DNA of 53,351 nucleotides from Chondrus crispus. Taxonomy: Eukaryota; Rhodophyta; Florideophyceae; Gigartinales; Gigartinaceae. The position numbers were made by a program, and so were the translations under genes. Shown piece by piece: positions 1-8,769 of the stretch (the stretch's first letter is position 1; every line of letters starts with the position of its first letter). The stretch lies in assembly GCF_000350225.1 (NCBI RefSeq), contig NW_005179370.1, positions 1 through 53,351 of the forward strand. The letters run 5' to 3'. The notes beneath the pieces are model-generated. The model did no database searches. It was not told where the DNA came from and saw only the letters and a list, made by a program, of their open reading frames with translations.

Positions 1-1
1 C

Positions 2-907
2 AAATGGCACATCCAACGCCTCACAGATGGCTCCATACACATCTCGCAACCCAACGTTGCTAAAACCATCCTCACAAAAACAGGCATGGTGTCGTCCAAC
101 CCAAAGCGAACACCGCTACCCCCCAAAGCAACATTCACGTACGCGCAAGACGACCCCCTCTTAGAACAGCACCAATCCTTTCTCTTCCGCCAAACAATCG
201 GAGACCTCAGATACTTAGCCGACAGCACCAGGCCCGATATCCACCCCGCGGTCAGCATGCTAGCCTCAGTCATGCACAAACCGGCTCGAACACACAAAAA
301 CCACCTCCACTGGCTCCTTCGGTACCTCAGCGGTACAGCAAACCACGGAATACTGTTCAAAGCCAAGGCTCCCAACGCCTCTCCAAGCCTCCGCACATAC
401 AGCGACTCGGATTTCGCCAACGACCACGCACGCCGATCCCGAACCGGAGCAGTACACATGTTCCACGACGCTCCGATCAGCTGGACCTCAGCTCGGCAAT
501 CCGTAGTAGCCGACTCCACCTGTGAGGCGGAATACCTCGCGGCCACGGCAGCCACGCAACAAGCCCACTGGCTCCGCCGCCTCCTCTCCGACGCACAAAA
601 ACCGGAGCACGAACCCACCCCCCTTCTAGTAGACAACAAGGCAACAATCCTCGTGGCACAGAACTCGGCGCCCACCAAACGTCGAAAGTTCATCGATGTG
701 AAACATCACCTCATACACAACCACATTCAACGAGGAAACATCAAAATCCAACACATCCCCTCCGAGGACAACGTCGCCGACTACTTCACAAAGCCACTCG
801 GCCCACAACGCACGAAAACTCTCCTCAACAAGCTCAGCTTCGTCGACCCAAAACCCCTATTGGCGAACCCGGGGACTGTCAGACCGCACAATTACATTCG
901 CCAATAG
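2..907 (+). CDS. Ty1/copia Pol C-terminus (end of RT plus RNase H), partial
   Basis: The frame is open from base 2 through the left window edge, so this is the 3' part of a longer polyprotein. Before the first Met (base 86) it reads KWHIQRLTDGSIHISQPN, the usual end of a copia reverse transcriptase. RNase H follows: a YSDSDFAND catalytic-type motif, CEAEYLAATAA, LLVDNKATILVAQN, and the closing VADYFTKPL. These are the standard copia RNase H landmarks in the expected order. It stops at 905-907, about 30 bp inside the probable 3' LTR. There is no internal stop or frameshift over 300 codons, so this is the best-preserved pol segment in the window. Whether the element is intact cannot be judged, because everything upstream is outside the window. 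Confidence 0.93.
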   Translation, partial: KWHIQRLTDGSIHISQPNVAKTILTKTGMVSSNPKRTPLPPKATFTYAQDDPLLEQHQSFLFRQTIGDLRYLADSTRPDIHPAVSMLASVMHKPARTHKNHLHWLLRYLSGTANHGILFKAKAPNASPSLRTYSDSDFANDHARRSRTGAVHMFHDAPISWTSARQSVVADSTCEAEYLAATAATQQAHWLRRLLSDAQKPEHEPTPLLVDNKATILVAQNSAPTKRRKFIDVKHHLIHNHIQRGNIKIQHIPSEDNVADYFTKPLGPQRTKTLLNKLSFVDPKPLLANPGTVRPHNYIRQ

Positions 908-1010
908 TCATTTTGCAGTCTCAGACCGCACAGGACAGTCTGTCCTTCAGGATAGACTTATAACTAGCGAGCGACGACGAGTAAACGAGGAGAGCATCGG
1001 TCTTCTGTTC
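877..1010 (+). repeat. Probable start of the 3' LTR of the copia element at the left edge
   Basis: The LTR probably begins at TGTCAGACCG (877), directly after the G-rich stretch CCCGGGGAC, which could be the polypurine tract. It contains an imperfect palindrome, GGACAGTCTGTCC, at 933-945. A similar GGACAGACTGTCCTT block occurs at 14765 in the probable 5' LTR of a second copia element, followed in both by GCGAG...GAGG and a GATCG/CATCGG block. The 3' end was not resolved, because no second copy of this LTR lies in the window. Confidence 0.45.
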
Positions 1011-1648
1011 ACACATCTAACTGGCTTTGTATGTTTCGATTTAATGTATATATTTTTGCAAAAACAAAGGCTGGCCTCATATGAGGCAAACTGCCGGTCG
1101 TCTAGGCACTAGATTTCGGGCAAGGTCCCGAGGGCAGGAGCCGGAGAACAACGTCAAGGTCTGGGTAAGCAAAGCCGTTCCAGGCGAGCGATGCGAACAA
1201 CGCATTGTATCATACCCGGTATCACGGAATCTAGCTCTACGCACAACATTGCACTGCCAGCTGGGGCTATCCCTGGTACCGTCCATTCCCCGACAACCGA
1301 AAGCACCAGGGAACGCCATGCGCTACATATTGTACCTGTATGGTATCATTCTGCCACATACCGGCAAACCCCACAGACCGGTACTATAAGTCATGTCAGG
1401 CTACTCAAGGGTACTGCATATCATTTGGAAGGGAGGCGTGCAGCACTCCCAGATATGTTTTTTCGTCTCCTTCGTGTGGTACTCCCGTTGTAATCCTGGA
1501 GCAAAGCACACCTCTTTCCCTAATGACATACAGTAGAGATGCATGACATCATCCATTACTCATGGCCGCTCTCATGACAGGCGTTGGAGTTGGGCATGAG
1601 AGTGCCTACTATCGCCTATTGCTGGGACTCTGGCACTGCAAACCAACG
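1011..1648. other. Gene-poor stretch, no supported feature
   Basis: Only short overlapping ORFs without recognisable domains are present. They vary in composition and overlap on both strands, as expected of noncoding DNA. The first part may belong to the LTR that starts at 877. Confidence 0.5.
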
Positions 1649-1862
1649 CATCACGGCATCAGACCATACAGCGCTTACCGCGAAACTATTTCCAGGGGGG
1701 TTGGGCACTGCACACCCCCACATTTCGTGCTGTACAGTGCTGAGGGGAATCCAGCGAGACATCACAGCATCAGACCATACAGCACTTCCGGCAAAACCAT
1801 TATCAAGAGGGTTAGGCGCTACCCTCCCGCACGTTCCGAATGAGGGGAACTCTGCGTCGCGA
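1649..1862 (+). repeat. Two-unit imperfect tandem repeat, about 111-bp period
   Basis: The block starting CATCACGGCATCAGACC at 1649 recurs as CATCACAGCATCAGACC at 1760. The match continues through a CAG...GGGTT(G/A)GGC segment and a TGAGGGGAA segment (1741 and about 1842). The second unit is slightly shorter. Frames run through both units on each strand, but only because the repeat lacks stops, and no coding function is visible. Confidence 0.75.
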
Positions 1863-4231
1863 AACACCTCGTGCGTGTTTTCATACGGTATCCGACAAGA
1901 GTATGATCTTGCTTCTCGAGAATGACGGGTCGCGCTTCCCCAACTGATTTGCAGAGGCGCCTTCATAGAGCAGCTCTCTGCGGGGGTAGCGCGTAATACC
2001 AACAGTAAAGATGGATTAAGGCTGCATCCCGGCCGTCTAACCAACCAATCCGGCCGCCACGGACGCTGCCCTTTCCCGTTGGGTGTCCCACCTCCCTACG
2101 CACCCCAATCTCCCGCCTCGCCCGCCTCGCACGCCTTCACCTCTATCCCATCTCGACCTCGCGCCCGTTATGATCACAGGGACGAAAGCGTCGCGCAAGG
2201 CGTTGTCCGTGGGTAGCGATGTCCCTCGCGTCGCCGGCACATTCCGGCACATCAGTACGCGCCGCACGCGGGTTGCGTGTGCGTGAGCGCGTAAGCAAAC
2301 CGTATACGCAACAATGCAAGAGACTGTCGGGGAAGGGAGTGTCACTGTCGGAGTGTCGACGAGGGGGCTGGGGGGGGAGGGCGGAGGTTGGAGCGGGCGG
2401 AGGGCGGAGCGGAACGCGTCTCGAGTCAGCGGCAGTGCGCTCCAGGCACCCGGCTGGACTCGACGGTACACGGCAACAGCTGCGTGTCCGCGCTGTGTGG
2501 GTGTTCGTACAGTAGGTGTGGTGGTGGGCGTGGTGCGCGGCGTGGGCGTGGTGCGCAGCGTGATGCGCGGCGTGGGAGCGGCTGGGCGCGGCAGCGACAT
2601 GCACGGGAGGTGATGTAAACTTTACCAAGGGTAGGCGGGGAACAGTTGAGGGGCGCGGGCGAGCGGGGGGAAGGCGGTGGGCGTGGCTTGCCGGAGACGG
2701 GGGTGTAAGCGTGACGATGGGAATAGGTGTAGTCACGCGTCGGATGCTTCTCGGCAGCCGCGCCGCCTCGTCTCGAGCCTGCGGCGAGAGGGCGGCGCTA
2801 GTGTAAACGGGGAGCGGCGCGGCGCGGCCCCACGTGAGAGAGCGCGAGGTAGAGCTGTTTCTACCCTGGATAAGCCCCATGAGGGAGTTGACAGACGGGC
2901 CTGGCGGCGGGAATCTCGGTGGTGGGGGGGAAGGGTGTTTCTGGTCGCATGACGGGGGGGCTGTCTTGCAGATATGTGCAAATGGGGGCGGTGATCTGTG
3001 GAAACGCGGGGCGGTGGCAACGGGGAGGTGCGGCTGCAGGTACTTGTACGGGTGGGCTGCGTCGCTCAGCGACTGAGGGGTAGCAACGGGGGCAGTAAGT
3101 GGTTTTGTGATTGTGATAGCGCGTTCAAGCGGCGTAACCGGCTTACTGATGTGAAATAGAACGGTTACGCCGAGTTACAGCCGCTAAGCCTCATAGCGCG
3201 TCATAGAGCGTCATAGCGCGTCGCCTTCGCAGAGGTCCGCCGTTTGCATCCAGCCACACCCGAACCGTCCGCCGCGGCGGCGCCCACTGACGCGCCCTCG
3301 TCTGCACGGAACTGTACATTGTAAGGGCCGCTGCGACGCCCGCGCCCCCACTTTCCATGCGCCATACCGCTCGGCCCTTGTTACAACCTCGTTACATCTG
3401 CGTACCGTAGAAACACCCGTCCAGCCCCCACCCTGAATGGCTAAATCTCGACACCGTCAGCAACGGGAAAGGGGAGGCTTGACCTGTTGCGCCGGCCAAC
3501 CGGTGCAACGTATCGTTCTGCCCGCGCCCGCCCTGCTCCTTCATGCGGAACAAAACCCACCCACCCCTCTTCCCGCTATCTCACGGGTCCCTGGCGTCCC
3601 AATGAAGGGCACGTCTTCAGCGGTGCTGCCCCGTAGCCGCACGGTACCATGCTCAGCGATCCGCCACAGCCTAGCCTGTTGCCCAACATAACAAACTGCT
3701 CGCGCTTTAAACCTCAACCATCCCCCCACCGGTAATCCACGCCAATGTTAAACTCGCCCCCTCTTTCTCTCAGGACACCGCAGATCCCGCTCGCCCCGCC
3801 GTCGACAAAGCCCCATGATCGCAAATGCTCTTACAGGCTTGCACACTCCATAGCCGCCTCGTTCGATGATCGCCTTTCTCGAACTCAGACCCCGTCCATC
3901 ACTCGAGACTCTAAACCCATCCCTAATCACTTTTCCGTGACGTCGGGGGGCCATTGACTACCACTAGACAAGTCCGGGCACACACACAAACACACACACA
4001 AACACACACACGCGCCCGCACTTGCACGAACCATCTAGTGCCACCACCTCCTGCCCACACATTCCTGGCACACATTCCTGACACCGAATCCAACCACCGC
4101 CCTTTCGTCTCTCTCCCTCAAAACTATTGCAATCTCTTCTGCCAAGACAAACTCACGCCTCCTTCTCACGCCTCCCTCTTTCGAAGTTGCTACAGCACCT
4201 CCCCGTCACCGAACCTGCGCTTTGCTAGACA
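1863..4231. other. Intergenic, with a G-rich top-strand block (about 2330-3080) and a CA microsatellite
   Basis: No gene is supported. From about 2330 to 3080 the top strand is extremely G-rich (runs of 5 and 8 G near 2363-2377), producing long low-complexity Pro/Thr/Arg frames on the other strand that match no family I know. At 3120-3230 there are short repeats (CATAGCGCGT/CATAGAGCGT). A CA-rich microsatellite lies at 3979-4012. The last 250 bp are pyrimidine-rich and probably hold the promoter and 5' UTR of the gene at 4232, but no clear TATA box was seen. Confidence 0.6.
3979..4012 (+). repeat. CA-rich microsatellite
   Basis: A (CA)n run broken by AAAC units, ending in CGCG. It lies about 220 bp upstream of the gene at 4232. 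Confidence 0.9.
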
Positions 4232-5815
4232 ATGCCACTCTCCCTTTTTTTCCTGTTCTTCTACCTTTTCCTCACCTGCGTCTCCAGTGCCCGTCCGTGG
4301 ACCGGTCCGAGGTCGATCCCGAGAGGCGCCACTCCCCGCTTCCGCGATGAAACCATAGCCTCTGGCATTCGCCAGCCCGGCCCGAGATTCAAATGGGGCG
4401 GTCCTTGCGTCGCCGATGTCGACAACGACGGGTACTATGATCTCCTCCTCTCGTTTCATAACGATGCCCGTATCCAGCTCTACTGGGGTAGCGAGAGTGG
4501 CACTTTCACTCACGACCCGTCCTTCGACCACACCGTCTGGGACGTGCACGGCATACACGTCGGCCCGATCACCGCCCGGAGTAGGGACCGTCTGGTAGTC
4601 GTCAGCGTGGGGGGAAACAGTGGTGCGCAGCCGACCGCGCCGAGCATCTACCACTTCACGCCGGATCGCACGTTCAAGGAAGTCACTTATAAAGATGGGT
4701 TTGGCAAGGGGGTGGGGCGGGGACGGACGGCCCAGTTCATGAACTTGGACGTGCAGAAGAATTCTGTGCGGAGGAAAAACGGCGGTGGTCCCGACCTGCT
4801 AATACTAAACTACCTCGGCGATCATAGCAGCCCGATCAAGGGATTGCGGCAGTTCAGCTACCAAAACCGCAAGGGCCAGTGGTTGTATCAGCCCGTGCCG
4901 GGGCTGGCCAAAGTCAACCGTGGGCGTGTCGAAGTGACGGACGTGGACGGGGACGGGCTGATGGAGGTGATCAACATCCGGCAGATGCGGATGTTCCGCC
5001 TGCAGGGTTCGTTCAACTTCAAGGAAATCACAAGGCAGGTTTTCCCCGATATCGTCTTCGGTGAGCTGATGGTGTCAGCCGTGGCGGAGCTGGACTACGA
5101 CAACGACGGGCTATGGGACCTGTACGTCGCCCGCACGGACCGACGGCTGATCACCAACCGGGATAAGCTCGTCAACGGCGACGAGTCGGACCTTCTGCTG
5201 CGCAACGTGGGCGGGAAATACGTCGACGTATCAAAGGAAGCCGGGCTGCCGCGCTCGACATTCTCGCAGGGAGTGACGGTGGGCGACTTCAACAACGACG
5301 GCTACGTCGACCTGCTGGTGACGCAGTACGAGGATCGCGACATGATGCTGCTGAACCAGGGCGACGGGACGTTTGAGCGCGTGAACGGGCTGGTGCCCAA
5401 GAAGGAGAGCACGGTCGGCAACCACGCCACGGCGTTCGACTACAACCTGGACGGGCGGCTGGACGTGATCGTCGGGCATGGCGAGCGCGAGTCGAAGCGC
5501 GGGGAGTACCGGCTCATGCGCAACGTCGGGGCGCTCTTCGGAAACTACCTGCTCGTGCGCGTCGGCAACGAGCCGACCCGCGGCGCGACCGCGCTCCACG
5601 CCGTCGTCACCGTCTTCGTCGGCAACCTCCAGATGACACGGCGCGTCGGCTCGCGCGGCGCGCAGGCCGGCGGAGGCTCGCTCCTCGAGACCGTGCACTT
5701 CGGCACCGGGCGCATCGGCCGCGTCAAGCGGGTCCGCGTGACATGGAGCAACGGGGTAGAGAGATGGAGAGTAAACGTCACCACCGACCAGATGATCCGG
5801 ATGGGAAGCTTTTAG
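4232..5815 (+). CDS. Secreted FG-GAP/VCBS repeat protein with ASPIC/UnbV domain (CRTAC1-like)
   Basis: A 527-residue intronless ORF. Residues 1-20 (MPLSLFFLFFYLFLTCVSSA) form a strong signal peptide. Five calcium-binding FG-GAP-type loops follow: DVDNDGYYDLL (62-72), DVDGDGLMEVI (237-247), DYDNDGLWDLY (288-298), DFNNDGYVDLL (352-362) and DYNLDGRLDVI (403-413). They imply a seven-bladed integrin-alpha-like propeller. Residues about 437-515 (GNYLLVRV, HFGTGR, VTWSNGVERW) match the ASPIC/UnbV domain. That domain follows the propeller in animal CRTAC1 and in many bacterial proteins. No C-terminal membrane anchor is seen, so it is probably extracellular or in the wall matrix. Exact ligand and function are unknown. 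The start at 4232 is supported because it gives the signal peptide directly. The GC-rich codons resemble the other host genes rather than the transposons. Confidence 0.92.
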   Translation: MPLSLFFLFFYLFLTCVSSARPWTGPRSIPRGATPRFRDETIASGIRQPGPRFKWGGPCVADVDNDGYYDLLLSFHNDARIQLYWGSESGTFTHDPSFDHTVWDVHGIHVGPITARSRDRLVVVSVGGNSGAQPTAPSIYHFTPDRTFKEVTYKDGFGKGVGRGRTAQFMNLDVQKNSVRRKNGGGPDLLILNYLGDHSSPIKGLRQFSYQNRKGQWLYQPVPGLAKVNRGRVEVTDVDGDGLMEVINIRQMRMFRLQGSFNFKEITRQVFPDIVFGELMVSAVAELDYDNDGLWDLYVARTDRRLITNRDKLVNGDESDLLLRNVGGKYVDVSKEAGLPRSTFSQGVTVGDFNNDGYVDLLVTQYEDRDMMLLNQGDGTFERVNGLVPKKESTVGNHATAFDYNLDGRLDVIVGHGERESKRGEYRLMRNVGALFGNYLLVRVGNEPTRGATALHAVVTVFVGNLQMTRRVGSRGAQAGGGSLLETVHFGTGRIGRVKRVRVTWSNGVERWRVNVTTDQMIRMGSF

Positions 5816-5928
5816 TGCTGTTGTAAAAGTTTTGAGGTGTCGTACCCTAGGGTGATTAGCGACTGCCGACTGTCACGAGATGACGCAGAGCGCGGTAACG
5901 CGGGTGTGGCGGCGAGGGGCGGGGCAAG

Positions 5929-6345
5929 CGGGAGGTGGAGGCGCGCATTGAAGGAATTGGCGGCGGGGGTACATACAGTTCTCGAGTCGGCATTTCGCAA
6001 TGTGAGCGGCGACCGGCGAGGCGACCGGCGAGCAGTCTCGTCGCCTCGTGGAGGTCGCTCAGGCGGGCGGAAGATGGTGGCGCGCACTGATGAAGGAATA
6101 TAGCAGGCGGGGGTAAAGTTACACACCTTGGAAGGATACAGTTCTCGAGTCGGCATTTCGCAATGTGAGCGGGGAGCAGTCTCGTTGCCTCGCGAAGAAC
6201 GCTCGGGCGGACGGGAGATGGTGGGCGCGCATTGAAGGAATATGCGGCGGGGGGTACATACAGTTCTCGAGTCGGCATGTCGCAATATGGGCGGTACAGT
6301 AGTGCAGCATCGTTGCCTCATGAAGAAGGACGCTCCCTCGGGGCG
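5929..6345 (+). repeat. Three-copy imperfect minisatellite
   Basis: Three units each contain a block (GGTGG)GCGCGCATTGAAGGAAT, then a G-rich spacer, then ATACAGTTCTCGAGTCGGCA, then CGCAAT(G/A)TG. The ATACAGTTC blocks start at 5973, 6136 and 6258 (spacings 163 and 122). A CGTTGCCTC.GAAGAA.G segment follows units two and three, and a related CGTCGCCTCGTGGAGG segment follows unit one. The reverse strand reads as repeated MPTRELY-like peptides, which I take as a by-product of the repeat and not a gene. It lies in the 3' flank of the CRTAC1-like gene. Confidence 0.85.
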
Positions 6346-6860
6346 GACGGGAATGCGGGATCTTACACCGGGAAATAGTCAGCCCGCGGCGTTGATGTCA
6401 ACGACTGTTAACAGTCCCCCCTCCCCCCCGCCCTATCACTTTATCGTCCGGCGCGACGCATCGCCACCCAGGCGTCTGTTATATCATCTGCTGTACCTTG
6501 GTGTAATGTTACGCTCCCGCGTAAATTCGCAGATTCACACAGCCATATATCGACTCTGAAGTTTATTCATCGCCATCAAAAGTTTGTAGGGGATTTATCC
6601 CAAGTTTGTATCGCCTACTGCCTTCTCGCACCTCGCCCCGCCCCGTTTCCGACAGCGCCCGAATCGTCCCCCCTCCCCCCCCCCCCCTCCCCGTCTACCC
6701 ACAATCCCTCTCACGCGCGAAACGTCGCATCCGCAACTGATGCGGCAATAGCTTACCGTGTGGGGGGTAGTGAGCGCAACCCTACTTATACCATGACCCC
6801 CCCCTCTCCTCCTTCCTTACCTTCCCTACCCCTCCCCCAGCACCGCCAGCCCCCGCTACC
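6346..6860. other. Intergenic; poly-C tract and probable promoter of the gene at 6861
   Basis: Contains a C-tract of about 25 bases interrupted by T (6668-6692) and pyrimidine-rich DNA up to the start codon. A weak TATA-like sequence, CTTATACC, lies at 6784-6791, about 70 bp upstream of the ATG at 6861. No coding region is supported. Confidence 0.5.
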
Positions 6861-7169
6861 ATGTCTCTCCCGCCTGCCTTGCTGCTGGTGCTCTCCCTTC
6901 TGGCGCTCTCGCTCGTCGCGGCGTCACCGTCAACGCGCGAGTTGCGCACCGCGTGCTCGTGCCGATGCTTCGCCAAGCGCATGACGAAGGAGCGCGCATC
7001 CAAGCAGTGCGGTCGCAATTACTCCGGGCGCCTGAAATGCACCGTCTCCGCCTGCGAGCAGGACGGGCGGCCGGGGTACAAGTGCTGCGAAGCATCGGCG
7101 ATGGTCGCGGTCGCTACGCCGGAGGTCAGGGCCGCCGATGACCCCATGATGGCGTATGGTGTCTATTGA
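6861..7169 (+). CDS. Small secreted eight-cysteine protein, family unknown
   Basis: A 102-residue ORF. Residues 1-21 form a clear signal peptide (LLLVLSLLALSLVAA core), with cleavage probably near A21/S22. The mature part is basic and holds eight cysteines at 32, 34, 36, 50, 60, 65, 75 and 76, ending in a CC pair, consistent with four disulphides. The acidic tail (AADDPMMAYGVY) has no cysteine. I do not recognise the spacing (C-x-C-x-C-x13-C-x9-C-x4-C-x9-CC) as a named family. The context of the ATG is CTACCATGT, and the pyrimidine-rich leader fits a real transcript. It lies 1 kb downstream of another secreted-protein gene, on the same strand, across a minisatellite. It could be a wall, signalling or defence peptide; the sequence does not decide. 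The main doubt is its short length. Confidence 0.7.
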   Translation: MSLPPALLLVLSLLALSLVAASPSTRELRTACSCRCFAKRMTKERASKQCGRNYSGRLKCTVSACEQDGRPGYKCCEASAMVAVATPEVRAADDPMMAYGVY

Positions 7170-8259
7170 AGGAAGGTCGCTTTGAAGAGATGTTGCAATC
7201 AAGTTTGGATGTCGAGATGTAGGGCGCAGTTCTCGCGCCACTGCGAGTTTTGTGTAGTTGTAGTAAATGTTTTATGCCTGCGGACGGGTGTGGTCCCAGC
7301 ACAAAGTTATCGAATTGTTTTGTTTTGTTTGTATGTCACAAGTCCGTGCGTGAGCTACCATCGATCTACGCGTGGTAAATTGGGAATGAGCTTCCATTGC
7401 GGGGCCGGGTTACAGAATTGAGATTCTTAATTGTAGACAACCACAGCGAGAGACTTAGTAAAAACATGGATGAAAGACGACACAGCGCCAGTCCCAAGTC
7501 CAACAAAGGGCGCGGGACCGGCTTAGCGGTGAGCTTCTGTAGCCATCGTAGCTTACCAATGTACCACCAATGTAGATTACAGGATGCAGGGGTGGTAGGA
7601 GCGATTGCTTGCTTCCGCAATCACTCGAGTTGATTCGCCGATCAACAAAAGGAACGGCGGTACAGTTTGAATTTGAAGAGGACCGCAATCAGATGGGGAG
7701 AAGACTGGGGGGCGCACAAAAATGTCCTCGTCAACGGACGTGTTGGAAGGGGCGCGGCGCGGCGGCCATGGACAAAATCGGTGGCCACAGCGGGAGCGGA
7801 GTTGGTAGAGGCGCGCAAGGGTCTCGCGCAAGGGTCTGTCGATAGGCGCGTACGGCACAGATGTAGCACTGCGGTTGGCGCTACTGACCACGAACCGGGG
7901 ATGGGCCGTTGGGACGAGCTTGTTGGAAGCGCGCGAAGGCGGATTACAGATCCTTATGAAGGCGCTAAAGCGGAATGCGCGGGGTGAGGGCAATGCTGAC
8001 AAAGACAGTGGCAATCAGAATGCTACGCCGTACAGCTCTGTACACAAAGGCTTGAATTCATCTTCGGATGTCAGTTTTCAGCGGTGAGGTGGACGGACAC
8101 CTGTTGCTCGATCCATGATGCTGCGTCATTCGCCAGTACGTTGGCGGCACAAAGCACAGAGGCTGGGCTACCCACGCGCCCAAGCAGAAACGCAAACATA
8201 CACTCGGAGCCAAGTTGGCACTGGAATCGGCGGTGGCACATGCAAGAGAACTACCACAG
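7170..8259. other. No supported gene
   Basis: Several overlapping frames of 70-145 codons occur on both strands with no recognisable motif. The longest (7577-8014, minus) is Ser/Arg/Pro-rich and resembles no family I know. The 3' UTR of the small secreted protein probably occupies the first 150-200 bp. Confidence 0.45.
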
Positions 8260-8285
8260 AAGGGTACCCTTCGAAGGGTACCCTT
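8260..8285. repeat. Perfect 26-bp palindrome
   Basis: Two AAGGGTACCCTT-type half-sites meet at a central TTCGAA, giving a sequence identical to its reverse complement over 26 bp. It is followed directly by another partial copy (GGGTACG). No gene or recognised operator is nearby. Confidence 0.9.
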
Positions 8286-8646
8286 GGGTACGTCCTCCTC
8301 CAGGCATCGCGGCAGTCGCTGGAATATTCCGTTGGGGCGCATTCCATCAGCTGCTGATTCAGCCGTGGAGGCTTATGCGTGGCACGACCAGGCGCGCGGC
8401 CCCGTTCAAACCCTTCATGCCGCACGACATCGCTGGAATCCATGAGCTCTAACGTGCGACATGAATTATTTCTGCTCCGCATCCCTCCCTCAATTCCCAA
8501 ATCTGTCCGCTCCGTGCATCTCACCCTGGGGCTCATCCGGCCCGATCCGAGTCTCCAACTGTCCCGAATCGTGCTGAGCGCTTGCACTTTCTTTCTTGAG
8601 CTGATAAAGCTAGAGCTGCGTTCTGAACTGTCAGCTGGTGCCAGCG

Positions 8647-8769
8647 ATGGAGGCGGTCCGCGAAGGACTGCTGGTGCCAGCATTGCCAGCAATCACAATC
8701 TTCGGGAAGAACAGCTGGCAGTTTGGGAAGAACTGCTGGCACCAGAAGTCCTTCCCGAACCGCCTCCAT
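8647..8769. repeat. Long inverted repeat (36-nt arms, 51-nt loop), hairpin-forming
   Basis: The left arm (8647-8682, starting ATGGAGGCGGTCCGCG) pairs with the right arm (8734-8769) at 33 of 36 positions by my count. The loop holds a second, weaker pairing (TTGCCAGC with GCTGGCAG). A further CTGGTGCCAGC copy lies just left of the arm (8634-8644). The sequence would fold into a stem resembling a plant-type microRNA precursor, or be a small MITE. Frames on both strands start with the same peptide MEAVREGLLVPA because of the symmetry. Confidence 0.8.

Noticed and set aside
2037..2880. Two long minus-strand frames (187 and 245 codons) in the G-rich block
   Set aside because: Low-complexity Pro/Thr/Arg composition produced by G-runs, overlapping each other in different frames, with no domain or conserved start.
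5856..6321. Minus-strand frames with repeated MPTRELY-like peptides
   Set aside because: They are the translation of the minisatellite; the frame is kept only by chance and shifts between units.
7577..8014. 145-codon minus-strand frame
   Set aside because: No recognisable motif, and overlapping frames of similar length occur on the other strand.
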